Assembly: GCA_964244615.1 (NCBI GenBank)
Contig: CAXTJP010000004.1
Span: forward strand, 21,264 to 85,263
Direction of reading: 5' to 3'
Source: BOG-908 sp964244615
Lineage (GTDB): Bacteria; Pseudomonadota; Alphaproteobacteria; Acetobacterales; Acetobacteraceae
DNA length: 64,000 nucleotides
Part shown: piece by piece, positions 24,350 to 33,354 of the stretch
Layout of the letters: each line of letters starts with the position of its first letter
How positions within the stretch are numbered: position 1 is the first letter of the stretch
Position numbers and translations under genes: made by a program
The notes under the pieces: model-generated
Seen by the model: the letters and a program-made list of their open reading frames with translations, nothing else
Database searches by the model: none
Told to the model about the DNA's origin: nothing

Positions 24350-27300
24350 TTACGCGAAATGCGTGAAGCCCAGCAGTTCGACATGGGCGCCGCTCGTCAT
24401 GGTCAGCCATGTCGAGCCGTCAACGACCGATTGCGACGCGATCGCCGGGTCGGTCTGGCCGCCGAACCCGCCGCCATGCACGGTCGCGTCGTCCACCAGC
24501 CTGTCCTGTGCGGTCCAGTTTTCCACCACCAGTGTCCCGGTGGCGCCGCCCGTGACGATGAAGGTGTCGGCGGCACCGCCATTGACGGTCATGGCGCCGC
24601 TGCCGAGCCTGACCGTGTCCGCGCCGCTCCCGAGGTTGAGCAGGGCCGACCCGCTGCCGCCGTTGAACACGTCGCTGCCGCTGCCGCCATTCAGCGTCGC
24701 GTTGCCGCTTCCCGCGGTGAACAGCACGCCAGCCGCGCCCGAGGTGACCGACAGGCTGCCGGCACCGCCCACGATGGTGTCGGCGGTGGCGCCCGCGACC
24801 GCCTGGCTCAGCACGCTGGCCGTGCCCGCGCCGCCGACCACGCTGACCCCGCCGGCGGTCACCGCCGACAGCGAAGCGTAATAGCTGTCAGACGCCGAGA
24901 TGGTGGCCGCCCCGCCCGCGAGATCCAGCGACGCCGGACCATCCGGCAGCGCGGCGGTGACAGAAACGCTGCCCCCGGCCAGCTTGCACACCCCCATGCT
25001 GCCCGAGCCCGTCAGCCCGACCGTCACGGTCGCGTGCTGCCCGACAGTCACGCTGCCGCCGGCCGTGGTCAGGGTGCCGCTGCCCTCGAGGTCGAAGCTG
25101 CTGTTGCCGGAAGCCGAGGCGATGCTCGCAGCCCCGAAGGCGGTAACCTGGTCGTAATCTCCCTGCACGACCAGCCGATCGGTGCCGTAGCTGACCACCG
25201 TGCTACGCCCGGCGATCGAAATCGTGTCGGTGGCGCCGGCATGCGTCACCACCTGGTCGTAATTGCCGGCCAGGCTGGCCATCAGGCCGCCCACATCCCC
25301 GATGACCGTGTTGCCGCCCAACACGTCGGTGACGCTCAGCAGGCCGGCTCCGCCCTTCACCAGGGCGCCGCCGTTTTGCAGGGCGACGTTGGCGGTTTCG
25401 TGTTCGACGATCGTGTCGCCCGTGCCGGTCACCGTCACCTGGTCGGCCCCGCCTCCGGTCAGGGTGTCGTCACGCGAGAGCACCAGCCGGTTCGTGGTGC
25501 CTGAAGCGGTGCTGAGCAGGTCGGTCCATCCGGCCGTGGCCGAGAGGCCGCCGGCGCCGCCCTGGATCGTGTTGCCGCCCACGAGGTCGCTGACCGTCAA
25601 CGCCGCGGCGCCGCCAACGACCGTCTGGCCGCCGCTCGTCAGCACGGTGCCGCCGGCCACCGTGGGGCCGGGCGTGCCCGACGCAGGCGGCGCGGCGGGC
25701 GCGGGGGTGGGCACGGGCGCGGGCGCGCCGCCGGAGACCTTGTAGCCCGCGAGCGCCACGCCGTTGAACTGGACCGTGGTCCCGTCCGTCAATGTCAGGA
25801 CGGTGTTGCCTCCGGTCACCACGCCGCTCGCCACGATACTGCCGGCGAACCCCTCGAACGCCAGCACGTCCAAGCCCTGCCTGAAGCCGTCGATGGTGTC
25901 CTGGCCGTCGGAGCCTTGATGGAAGTGATAGGTATCCACGCCCGTCCCGCCCGTCACCGACGCGCTGCCGCTGCCGAACACCACCTGGTCCGCGCCGCCG
26001 CCCAGGGTGAACACGTCCGTACCGGACCCTGCCTGCAAGGTGTCGGCGCCCGCGCCGCCGGCCACGCTCACCTGCCCGGCGCCGGCCACCACGTGCGCGC
26101 CGCCATCGCCCGTGGTCAGCGACACCGATCCCGAATCCGCCAGCAGGCCCCGCACCGCTCCCGAAACGGTGGCCGCCGCCGCGACAGCGCCCGGCACGGT
26201 GGACGCCTGGTCCGACAAGACCGCGCGCCCGCCGGCAGCCACCGACAGCACGACGCCGCCGCCCATGTCGATGACCCGCACGTCGCCGGTGCCGGCCACG
26301 TTGGCGTAGCATCCCGCATAGGACGTCAGGCCCTCGTTCGCGCCGGCCAGGTTGTAGGTGTCGAAGCCGGAGCTGGTGATGGAGGCCGCCCCGGTCGCAT
26401 CCACCTCCTCGTAGGCGCCCGAGACGACGATCTGGTCATGGCCGGCATCGTGCAGCACGCTGTTACGGCCGGTCAGGGTGATGGTGTCGGTGGCGCCGGC
26501 CTGCGTGCTGATCTCGTCCCACCCCGCCACGGCGTTGACCGTCAGGCCGCCGGCGCCGCCATGGATGGTGTTGCTGCCGCCATTGTCGGTGATCGTGAGG
26601 TGCGCCGACCCGCCGCCGACGGTGTGGTTGCCGTTGGTCAGGGTCAGTGCCTGCTGCCCCGCGGCGATGGCCGTCTTGGGCAGCGCGGACCAGGTGACCG
26701 GTGCCGCGATGCCGGGCCTGGTGGTCAGGATGGTGTTGCCGGACAGCGTGCCGGGCCCGATCAGCCTGGCCGCGGGGTCGAACCCGTAGAGCCGGTTCCC
26801 GGTGATCTGGGCGCCCACTTTGATCCCGTTGAGCGCGGACTGGTTCAGCACGACGTTGGCCAGCGGGCCGAAATCGTTGACGATGGTGTTGCCGGTCACC
26901 AGCAGCGCGTTGTCCGCATAGGAATACTGCGTCTCGCCGCCGTAATGGATGACCGGCCGGTTGGACGCGTTCGCACCCTTTTCGATGAGGTTGCCGCTGA
27001 CCCTCGCGACCCCGCCGTTCGGGATGTCGATGTCGTAGCTGGCCGTGCCGTTCGGCCCGTCGGCGATGACGTTGTTGGTGATGGTGGTGACCGCAGCACG
27101 CGACTTGATCTCGTGGCCGACATTGGCGTCGTGAAAGTAGCTGTCGGTGATGGTCAGCGACGCCACCGCGCCGACATAGAGGTTGTGCGTGTAGCCGTCG
27201 CCGGTACCGTTATGGGCGAACTCGCTGTGGTCGATGGTGACGTTCGCGTTCGTGACGGCGCCGGTCAGCAGACCTTCCTGCATGTCGTGGAAGTCGCAGT

Positions 27301-27703
27301 AGGACACGTTGAGGCTGCCGCTCTCCAGCCTTATGCCGGCGACGTTGCCGTCCGGCGAGCCGTCGCTGCCGCCGGTGAAGGTGAAGCCCTGGATCGACAG
27401 CGTGTCGTCCACCGTCAGCAGCGCCTTGTCGTTCGGCGGCGGCACGGTGGCCACCTCGTTGACCACGCCGCCCACCGCCACGATGCGGACCGCTGCGTTC
27501 ACCACGCCGAAATCGTTGACGTAGGTGCCAGCCTCGACCGCGATCGTCTCGCCGTCCACCGCCGCCTTCAGCGCGTCCGACAGCGTCGCGAACTCCATGC
27601 CGGCACCCACCGTCAGAACCGTCCCGGCATCGGCGTGCAACAGCGTCGGCTCGGGCGCCGCAGCTGGGGTGGCGAGCGGCTTGGCGGCGATGGCACTGGC
27701 CAT
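24350..27703 (-). CDS. Right-handed beta-helix protein with RTX repeats, probable T1SS substrate
   Basis: A 1117-residue protein without a Sec signal, from the ATG at 27703 (GAGGAG eight bases upstream). Residues about 25-330 form a right-handed parallel beta-helix (FATLSDALKAAVDGETIAVEAG, then repeated N/D-rich turns with GHEIKSRAAVT and IADGPNGTASYDIDIPNGG). The remainder is Gly/Ala/Thr-rich with RTX-like calcium-binding repeats, e.g. GGAGADTLQAGSGTDVF, GGADQVVFGSG and GGSGSDVFNGGSGSA, and a DTIDGFRQGLDVLAFEGF block. This is the profile of a type I secreted protein; an ABC-HlyD pair is encoded at 40802-44518. The architecture recalls AlgE-type mannuronan epimerases, but the catalytic activity is not established. 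Confidence 0.82.
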   Translation of the reverse strand: MASAIAAKPLATPAAAPEPTLLHADAGTVLTVGAGMEFATLSDALKAAVDGETIAVEAGTYVNDFGVVNAAVRIVAVGGVVNEVATVPPPNDKALLTVDDTLSIQGFTFTGGSDGSPDGNVAGIRLESGSLNVSYCDFHDMQEGLLTGAVTNANVTIDHSEFAHNGTGDGYTHNLYVGAVASLTITDSYFHDANVGHEIKSRAAVTTITNNVIADGPNGTASYDIDIPNGGVARVSGNLIEKGANASNRPVIHYGGETQYSYADNALLVTGNTIVNDFGPLANVVLNQSALNGIKVGAQITGNRLYGFDPAARLIGPGTLSGNTILTTRPGIAAPVTWSALPKTAIAAGQQALTLTNGNHTVGGGSAHLTITDNGGSNTIHGGAGGLTVNAVAGWDEISTQAGATDTITLTGRNSVLHDAGHDQIVVSGAYEEVDATGAASITSSGFDTYNLAGANEGLTSYAGCYANVAGTGDVRVIDMGGGVVLSVAAGGRAVLSDQASTVPGAVAAAATVSGAVRGLLADSGSVSLTTGDGGAHVVAGAGQVSVAGGAGADTLQAGSGTDVFTLGGGADQVVFGSGSASVTGGTGVDTYHFHQGSDGQDTIDGFRQGLDVLAFEGFAGSIVASGVVTGGNTVLTLTDGTTVQFNGVALAGYKVSGGAPAPVPTPAPAAPPASGTPGPTVAGGTVLTSGGQTVVGGAAALTVSDLVGGNTIQGGAGGLSATAGWTDLLSTASGTTNRLVLSRDDTLTGGGADQVTVTGTGDTIVEHETANVALQNGGALVKGGAGLLSVTDVLGGNTVIGDVGGLMASLAGNYDQVVTHAGATDTISIAGRSTVVSYGTDRLVVQGDYDQVTAFGAASIASASGNSSFDLEGSGTLTTAGGSVTVGQHATVTVGLTGSGSMGVCKLAGGSVSVTAALPDGPASLDLAGGAATISASDSYYASLSAVTAGGVSVVGGAGTASVLSQAVAGATADTIVGGAGSLSVTSGAAGVLFTAGSGNATLNGGSGSDVFNGGSGSALLNLGSGADTVRLGSGAMTVNGGAADTFIVTGGATGTLVVENWTAQDRLVDDATVHGGGFGGQTDPAIASQSVVDGSTWLTMTSGAHVELLGFTHFA

Positions 27704-27810
27704 GGGACGGCTCCTCAAATCCGAGATCGACTCTCAAAATCAGGGATGACCTCCAAGGAGAAATTAACGCGACGGCCGCCACACGCACCCGTGAAGCAGG
27801 GTCTGCAAAC

Positions 27811-28764
27811 TCAAGGGCGGCTGGTGCCGTCGCCACGCAACGCCTGCACCGCGCCAGACAGCGTGTTGCCGCGCAGAACCGCCTCGGTGGCAGTCACGTT
27901 CCAGACGAACGCGGTGCGGTCATCGCCGTCATTGGTGAAACGGTTGTCCTCTACGGTGATCTCCGGCGTCGGCTGGTTCACGCCTTCCAGCCCGATGACG
28001 ATGGCCGCGCTGTGATTGCCGGACCGCGGACCCTTCTCCAGCGTGTTGCCGCGCACCACCAGCGCGCCGCCGTTCGGCGCCTCGATGAGGTAGCTGGAGG
28101 TGCCGTCCGGCCCGTCTGCGATGTCGCAACCGGTCACCTCGGTGACCGCCGCCCGCGACTTGATGCTGTGGCCCTCACGCGTGTCGCGGAACAAGCTGTG
28201 CTCCACCACCACCCTGGCGATGCGGCCGGCATAGATCGCGTGGGCGCAGGCTTCCTGGCAGGCGCCGTTGCGAATGAACGTGCTACCTCGAACCGTCAGC
28301 ACCATCGCCGGCTTGTCCGCCGACAGGATGCCGTTCTGGTTGTTGACGAAATGCACGCCGTCCACCGTCAGGTTGCCGCCCTCGGCCCGTATGCCGGCGC
28401 CGTTGCCGTCCGGCACGCGCGCGCGCGTCAGCGTCAGGTTGGCCACCGTCACGTCGCGCCCGTCGATCACCAGAAGCGCCTTGCCCTGGCAGGTCTTGTC
28501 GGTCAGCACGATCCGGTCGGCATCGCCCACGCCTTCGATCCTCAACCGATCCGCCGATACCACGGCGCAGTCGAAATACTCGCCGGGTGAAATCAGGATG
28601 CGGTCGCCGGCCGACGCCGCGGCCAGGGCGGCCGACGGGCTGGCGAACGCCCGGCCAAAACCGACCGTCAGGTCGCGCGCCGCGGCAGCGCCGCCGACCG
28701 CCCAGAGCCCAACGAACACCAGCCGACCAACCAATGACGTTAACGAGTTGACAGAAAAACGCAT
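27811..28764 (-). CDS. Periplasmic/secreted right-handed beta-helix protein
   Basis: A 317-residue protein from the ATG at 28764 with a Sec signal (VNSLTSLVGRLVFVGLWAV ... AAA). It has parallel beta-helix repeats: ILISPGEYFDCAVV, LTVDGVHFVNN, LTVRGSTFIRN, VVEHSLFRDTREGHSIKSRA. The stretch GHSIKSRAAVT through IADGPDGTSSYLIEAPNGG and the following GNTLEKG match the RTX gene just downstream nearly position for position, so the two are paralogues. The likely role is binding or modifying polysaccharide in the periplasm. It is divergent from the amidotransferase gene. Confidence 0.8.
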   Translation of the reverse strand: MRFSVNSLTSLVGRLVFVGLWAVGGAAAARDLTVGFGRAFASPSAALAAASAGDRILISPGEYFDCAVVSADRLRIEGVGDADRIVLTDKTCQGKALLVIDGRDVTVANLTLTRARVPDGNGAGIRAEGGNLTVDGVHFVNNQNGILSADKPAMVLTVRGSTFIRNGACQEACAHAIYAGRIARVVVEHSLFRDTREGHSIKSRAAVTEVTGCDIADGPDGTSSYLIEAPNGGALVVRGNTLEKGPRSGNHSAAIVIGLEGVNQPTPEITVEDNRFTNDGDDRTAFVWNVTATEAVLRGNTLSGAVQALRGDGTSRP

Positions 28765-28845
28765 GAGAGTCTCCGAAAAGCCGCAACCTGCGAAGGCACC
28801 GTCAGCAATTTGGTAGGGATCATCGTCCATATCTGTGTCGGGCGG

Positions 28846-28874
28846 TTCGTCCACGGCACGGCATCGGCTATACA
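28846..28874 (+). promoter_or_regulatory. Candidate promoter for the amidotransferase gene
   Basis: TTCGTC (28846-28851) and TATACA (28869-28874) are separated by exactly 17 bp, 28 bp upstream of the ATG at 28903. The match to the sigma-70 consensus is moderate (3/6 and 4/6), so this is a candidate only. Confidence 0.35.
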
Positions 28875-28902
28875 TACCCCATTTCGGTCACGGACGGACG
28901 GC

Positions 28903-30828
28903 ATGTGCGGCCTCGCAGGTTTTTTCACCCCGACTTTGCTGGCCGTACCCGGCATTGCCGAGGTGCGCGCCATGACCGACGCCATCGCCCATCGCGGCCC
29001 GGACGGGGACGGCTTTCACCTGGGCCCGGGCCTCGCACTCGGCCATCGCCGTCTGGCGGTGATCGACCCGGAAGGCGGTCACCAGCCGATGTACAACGAG
29101 GACCGCAGCGTCGCCATCGTGTTCAACGGCGAGATCTACAATTTCGAAACGCTGCGTAAGGAGCTCGAAGCGCTCGGCCACGTCTTCGAAAACCGCTGCG
29201 ACACCGAGGCGATCGTGCACGCCTGGGAAAGCTGGGGCCCGGCCTGCGTGCAGCATCTGTCCGGCATGTTCGCCTTCGCGCTGTGGGACGCCACGCGGCA
29301 AACCCTGTTCTGCGCCCGCGACCGGCTCGGCAAGAAGCCGTTCTACTACAGCTACGCGGGCGGCCGCTTCGCCTTCGCCTCCGAACTGGCCGCACTCGAT
29401 GCGCTGCCGGGACCACGACGGCGCATCAGGCCGCGTGCCGTCAATGCGTTCTTCGCCTACGGCTACGTGCCCGAGCCCGAAACCATCTTCGAGGGTATCG
29501 AGAAACTGCCAGCCGCCAGCACGCTGCTGCTGGACCGCAGCGGCAACCCGCCTCGGATCGCCCGCTACTGGCAGCCGACCGCCACCACCACCCCCTGCAC
29601 CGAGGCCGACGCCGTCCCCGCGCTCCGCGCGCGGTTGCAGGCGGCCGTCGCCTGCCGTCTGGTCGCCGACGTCCCGCTCGGCGCCTTTCTGTCCGGCGGC
29701 GTGGACAGCTCCGCCGTGGTCGCCCTGGCCGCCCCGATGCGCGCCGGCAAGCTCGACACCTTCACCATCGGCTTCGACGGCGCCGAGGACGAGACCCGCT
29801 ACGCCCGCCTGGTTGCCGAACGCTACGGCACCCGCCACCACCTCGACCGCGCCGCCGCCACCGACATGATCGGCGGCGCCCGCGCCCAGGCCGCCGTGTT
29901 CGGCGAGCCGTTCGGCGACAGCTCCTCGGTGCCCACGCTCACGGTCTGTCGCCTGGCGCGCCGCCACGCGACGGTCGCCGTCTCCGGCGATGGCGGGGAC
30001 GAGGTGTTCGGCGGCTACCGACGCTACCGCTGGCATCGCCTGGTCTCCGGCGTGCGCCAGCACCTGCCGTCCGGTGTGCGGCGTCACGCCATTGCCCGGC
30101 TGGCGGCACTCTACCCGAAGCTCGACCGCGCGCCGCGCTTCCTGCGGGCCAAGCACACCCTGACCGAGCTGAGCCTGGACGACGCGCAGGGCTACGCCGC
30201 CACCGTCGCGCGCAGTCAGACGGCGCGTCGCCACGCCCTGTTCAGCCCCACGCTGCGGGCGCAGGTCGCGGGCCACGACCCGTTCGCCCTGCTGGCGGCC
30301 ACGATGGCCGACGCGCATGACGCCGACCCGCTGCTGCAGGCGCAACTCGCGGACCTCGCCACTTGGCTGCCGGGCGACATACTGACCAAGGTGGACCGTG
30401 CCAGCATGGCCGCCTCGCTGGAGGTGCGCGCCCCCTTCCTCGACACCGCGTTCCTCGACTGGGGCCTGGGCCTGCCCGCCGCGCTCAAGATCGGCCCTGG
30501 CGGCGGCAAGCACATCCTCAAGCGCGCGTTGGAACCGTTGCTCCCGCGCGAGGTGCTCTACCGTCCGAAACAGGGCTTCGCGTCCGACCTGGCCCCGCTG
30601 TTCCGTCGCGAAGCCGGCCGTGTGCGCGGCCTGCTGCTCGGCCCCTGCATGCTGGAAAGCGGCCTGTTCGACGAACGCGCCATCGCCCGCCTGCTCGACG
30701 AGCACGAGGCCGGAAGTTCGGACCACGCCCAGCTGATCTGGCTGCTGCTCGCCTTCGAGGGTTTTCTGCAAGTGCTGTCAACACCCCAGCCGCACGCGGT
30801 AACCGAGCCGGCCCTGCACGCGGCATGA
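28903..30828 (+). CDS. XrtA/PEP-CTERM system amidotransferase (asparagine synthetase B-like)
   Basis: A 641-residue class II glutamine amidotransferase. The N-terminal nucleophile is Cys2 (MCGLAGFF) with HRGPDGDG near residue 30 and FNGEIYNF near 74; the ATP-pyrophosphatase domain has the PP-loop LSGGVDSS (263-270) and VSGDGGDEVFGGY. Length and locus fit the exosortase-associated amidotransferase 1 (TIGR03108 type). It probably amidates a uronic acid or another carboxylated EPS precursor rather than making asparagine. Its stop overlaps the next gene's ATG (ATGA). Confidence 0.9.
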   Translation: MCGLAGFFTPTLLAVPGIAEVRAMTDAIAHRGPDGDGFHLGPGLALGHRRLAVIDPEGGHQPMYNEDRSVAIVFNGEIYNFETLRKELEALGHVFENRCDTEAIVHAWESWGPACVQHLSGMFAFALWDATRQTLFCARDRLGKKPFYYSYAGGRFAFASELAALDALPGPRRRIRPRAVNAFFAYGYVPEPETIFEGIEKLPAASTLLLDRSGNPPRIARYWQPTATTTPCTEADAVPALRARLQAAVACRLVADVPLGAFLSGGVDSSAVVALAAPMRAGKLDTFTIGFDGAEDETRYARLVAERYGTRHHLDRAAATDMIGGARAQAAVFGEPFGDSSSVPTLTVCRLARRHATVAVSGDGGDEVFGGYRRYRWHRLVSGVRQHLPSGVRRHAIARLAALYPKLDRAPRFLRAKHTLTELSLDDAQGYAATVARSQTARRHALFSPTLRAQVAGHDPFALLAATMADAHDADPLLQAQLADLATWLPGDILTKVDRASMAASLEVRAPFLDTAFLDWGLGLPAALKIGPGGGKHILKRALEPLLPREVLYRPKQGFASDLAPLFRREAGRVRGLLLGPCMLESGLFDERAIARLLDEHEAGSSDHAQLIWLLLAFEGFLQVLSTPQPHAVTEPALHAA

Positions 30829-31964
30829 GGGCCCGGGACGCGGCCGGCGTTAAAGCAGCAGCCACGCCAAAGCACATCGCCTGGGTGTTCCCGGGATTCG
30901 GCGTCGGTGGCGCCCAGGTACGCTTTGCTTCCCTCGCCAACCGCATGGGCGGCGCCTGCCGACACAGCATCGTCTCGCTCAACGGCGACATCGCCTGCCG
31001 CGAAAGACTCGACCTGTCGCTGGACGTGGCGTTCCCGCCATCCGGCCACGCCCCGCGCCGCATGGTCGGCGCCATACGCCACGCGCGCCGCTTCCTGCGC
31101 GACGCGTCACCCGACCTCGTGGTGACCAGCAACTGGGGCGCGATCGAGTGGGCGGGCGGCGCGCGACTGGCCGGGATCGCGCACCTGCACACCGAGGACG
31201 GTTTCGGCCCCGAAGAACGCACGCGCCAGATCCCCCGTCGTGCGCTCACGCGCCGCATCGTCCTGCGCGGCAGCACGGTGGTGCTGCCCTCGCAGACGCT
31301 GCACGCCATCGCCACCGGCATCTGGCGCCTGAAGCCGCGTACCCTGCACGTCATCCCCAACGGGATCGACCCGCACCGCTTCTCCGCCGCCGAACCCATG
31401 CCCCTGAAGCCTGGCGAGGGTCCGGTCATCGGAACCATCGCCGCCTTGCGGCCGGAGAAGAACATCGCACGCCTGCTGCACGCCTTCGCCGCCCTCCGCG
31501 CACAGCGCCCGGCGCGGTTGCTGATCGTGGGCGACGGGCCGGAACGCGCCGGGCTGGAAGCCTTGGCCGAGACGCTCGGCATCGCCGCCGACATCCAGTT
31601 CGCCGGCCACACCACACGCTCCGAGCGCTGGCTGGCGAGCATGGACGTCTTCGCGCTGTCCTCGGACACCGAGCAGATGCCGATCTCCCTGCTCGAAGCC
31701 ATGGCGTCCGGCCTGCCCGCAATCTGCACCGACGTGGGCGACGTGCGCCTGATGCTGCCGCCGGCGAGCGCCGCCCAGATCGTGAAGCCGGACGCCGCCG
31801 CCCTGGCCGCCGCGCTGACCGCCCTGCTCGACGGTGATCCGGCGTCTGCCGGCGCTGCCAACCGGGAACGGGCAATCCACCATTACGACCAGAAGACGAT
31901 GTTCAAGAGCTGGGCGGCACTTCTAGGCATTGCGCCTGACAATTTGGAGGAAAAGTCCTTTTGA
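30825..31964 (+). CDS. Glycosyltransferase family 4
   Basis: A 379-residue GT-B glycosyltransferase from the ATG at 30825, which overlaps the amidotransferase stop; the longer frame upstream is a shadow. N-terminal HIAWVFPGFGVGGAQVRF (glycine-rich acceptor loop), then VIPNGIDPHRFS, LRPEKNIARLLHAF and EQMPISLLEAMASGLPAI (EX7E region). It belongs to the same transcript as the amidotransferase. The last codons (EEKSF) and the stop lie inside a degenerate copy of the dispersed hairpin repeat. Confidence 0.87.
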   Translation: MRARDAAGVKAAATPKHIAWVFPGFGVGGAQVRFASLANRMGGACRHSIVSLNGDIACRERLDLSLDVAFPPSGHAPRRMVGAIRHARRFLRDASPDLVVTSNWGAIEWAGGARLAGIAHLHTEDGFGPEERTRQIPRRALTRRIVLRGSTVVLPSQTLHAIATGIWRLKPRTLHVIPNGIDPHRFSAAEPMPLKPGEGPVIGTIAALRPEKNIARLLHAFAALRAQRPARLLIVGDGPERAGLEALAETLGIAADIQFAGHTTRSERWLASMDVFALSSDTEQMPISLLEAMASGLPAICTDVGDVRLMLPPASAAQIVKPDAAALAAALTALLDGDPASAGAANRERAIHHYDQKTMFKSWAALLGIAPDNLEEKSF

Positions 31965-31999
31965 AAAAAGCAGGCAATTTGGTTGTGCCGTCGTGGAGA
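31954..31999. repeat. Degenerate copy of dispersed hairpin repeat containing a gene stop codon
   Basis: A short stem (CTTTT ... AAAAG, about 31958-31971) is followed by GTGCCGTCGTGGAG, similar to GTGCTGTCACGGAG in the copy at 21437. The stop codon of the upstream glycosyltransferase lies in the loop. It sits between convergent genes. The match is weak and shorter than in the two best copies. Confidence 0.4.
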
Positions 32000-32065
32000 G
32001 TAACGGTGACGGGTGCTGCGACCGAACGAGGCTGACGTTTGGCACCGCCTCACGAAATGCTCGGT

Positions 32066-33145
32066 TCAAACTGGTCCGGACAACCGCGCCGCCATCGTGT
32101 CCCAGCGCCAGAGGTTTTCATTGGTGATGCGCGTTCCACCAATCCAGCGACGAATTGGATTGTGGTCTGACCAATCTTCGGTTTGAGCGACGAGGCGGTG
32201 CCCGAGATCCGTCAACTGAACCGGAGTTTCGGAGAACCGCTGTTGGCGGGCCGGATCCAGATCCATGTCCAGTGTGAAGTGAGGCTCGGTGATGCCGGCA
32301 AGCGCCGGCACCGGGGCGTTCGCCAAATTACAGATGGCTTCACCAACTTCAAAATATGACAGGGGCACGTGCTCACCCGTCTCCGTGAGCCGCCGCATCA
32401 AGTGGATCGGCCCACGATCAGCCTTCGGCAAGGTACGGCAAGACACGTCTTTCCCGAGGCGTTCGGCATCGAACCACCAGGGTTGCTTCTCCGTAAGCGC
32501 CAGGATGCGGCGTTCCGTAGCGCCCAAACCTGTGCCATCGGGCAACTCGCGCAGCATGCGATCAACAGCGTGGTGGAGCCCAGGCAAACGACCAAGATCC
32601 GGCTCGTTGCGTAAGTCAGCCCAAGGTTGCGGAGTGGAGGCACCGAACGCGGACCAGGCACGGTGCGCAAGCGTGAGATCGGCGGCCTCGATCCGGTGGG
32701 GTGGCAGGGCCCAGTCCCCTGCACGCCGTCGCCCAAGCGGACTGTCGGATTGCTTCAGCCATAGACGGGGCGCGATCTTTGGTCGGCCTCCGAGCCAATC
32801 CAGCAACTGCACCATGATCAGCTGGGCATTCGGATCGGGGTCGATCCACAACTCGATCCGATCGTATGCTTCGCACACCTCCGGCAGGCGGCTCCAAATC
32901 CGCTTGTACCCGGGCTTTGTACCGTCGAGATCCTCCACGTCGAACCACCAGGCTTCGTGGAACAGGCCTTCGCTTTCGTACAGCGCCTGTCGTCGCTGGA
33001 AGAAAGTCTCGGGCGCGCCATCGACCGGTACAGGGCCGGTGACAAGACGGTGGATGAACGTCAGGATGCGATCGGCCCGCTTTTCCTGCTTGAGATGGCC
33101 GGCCCCTGAGTCGCAGGTCACCAGGATCAACGTCGCCATCGTCAT
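32066..33145 (-). CDS. DUF1835-like protein
   Basis: A 359-residue protein. The start LILVTCDSGAGHLKQ, the phrase LVTGPVP near residue 35 and ELWIDPDPNAQLIMVQLLDWLG near residue 98 follow the DUF1835 pattern; LPGLHHAVDRMLRELPDG and GLGATERRIL match its second half. Function is unknown; the family is often seen as a stand-alone cytoplasmic protein. Its GC content looks lower than the neighbouring EPS genes, suggesting a later insertion. ATG 33145 or, with GAGG at better spacing, ATG 33139 could be the start. Confidence 0.72.
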   Translation of the reverse strand: MTMATLILVTCDSGAGHLKQEKRADRILTFIHRLVTGPVPVDGAPETFFQRRQALYESEGLFHEAWWFDVEDLDGTKPGYKRIWSRLPEVCEAYDRIELWIDPDPNAQLIMVQLLDWLGGRPKIAPRLWLKQSDSPLGRRRAGDWALPPHRIEAADLTLAHRAWSAFGASTPQPWADLRNEPDLGRLPGLHHAVDRMLRELPDGTGLGATERRILALTEKQPWWFDAERLGKDVSCRTLPKADRGPIHLMRRLTETGEHVPLSYFEVGEAICNLANAPVPALAGITEPHFTLDMDLDPARQQRFSETPVQLTDLGHRLVAQTEDWSDHNPIRRWIGGTRITNENLWRWDTMAARLSGPV

Positions 33146-33354
33146 CCGCCTCGATGTCCGGGAACAACGTTAGGCCGCAGTGCCTGATCGCTCAAGTTTG
33201 TGTCCAGCTCGCCGGTGCGCGTGTTCGGATGCCGTCGACCGTCCGGTTCAGGGTATCTTGTATCCACGCGAGACACTCGGTTTGTCGATCGATCCGATCA
33301 CCTGGCACGATCCATACACACTCAACGAGAAGAGTATGCGGCAGAAGGCCCAGC
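33146..33354. other. Intergenic spacer without recognisable gene
   Basis: About 210 bp with lower GC than the flanking glycosyltransferase. Short overlapping open frames exist on both strands but none has a convincing start, codon pattern or homologue that I recognise. The promoter of the DUF1835-like gene would be expected here. Confidence 0.35.

Noticed and set aside
25916..28015. Plus-strand ORF of 699 codons over the beta-helix genes
   Set aside because: Crosses the boundary of two minus-strand genes and shows antisense composition.
28888..30771. Minus-strand ORF of 627 codons antisense to the amidotransferase
   Set aside because: Same cause: a stop-free mirror frame of a well-identified gene.
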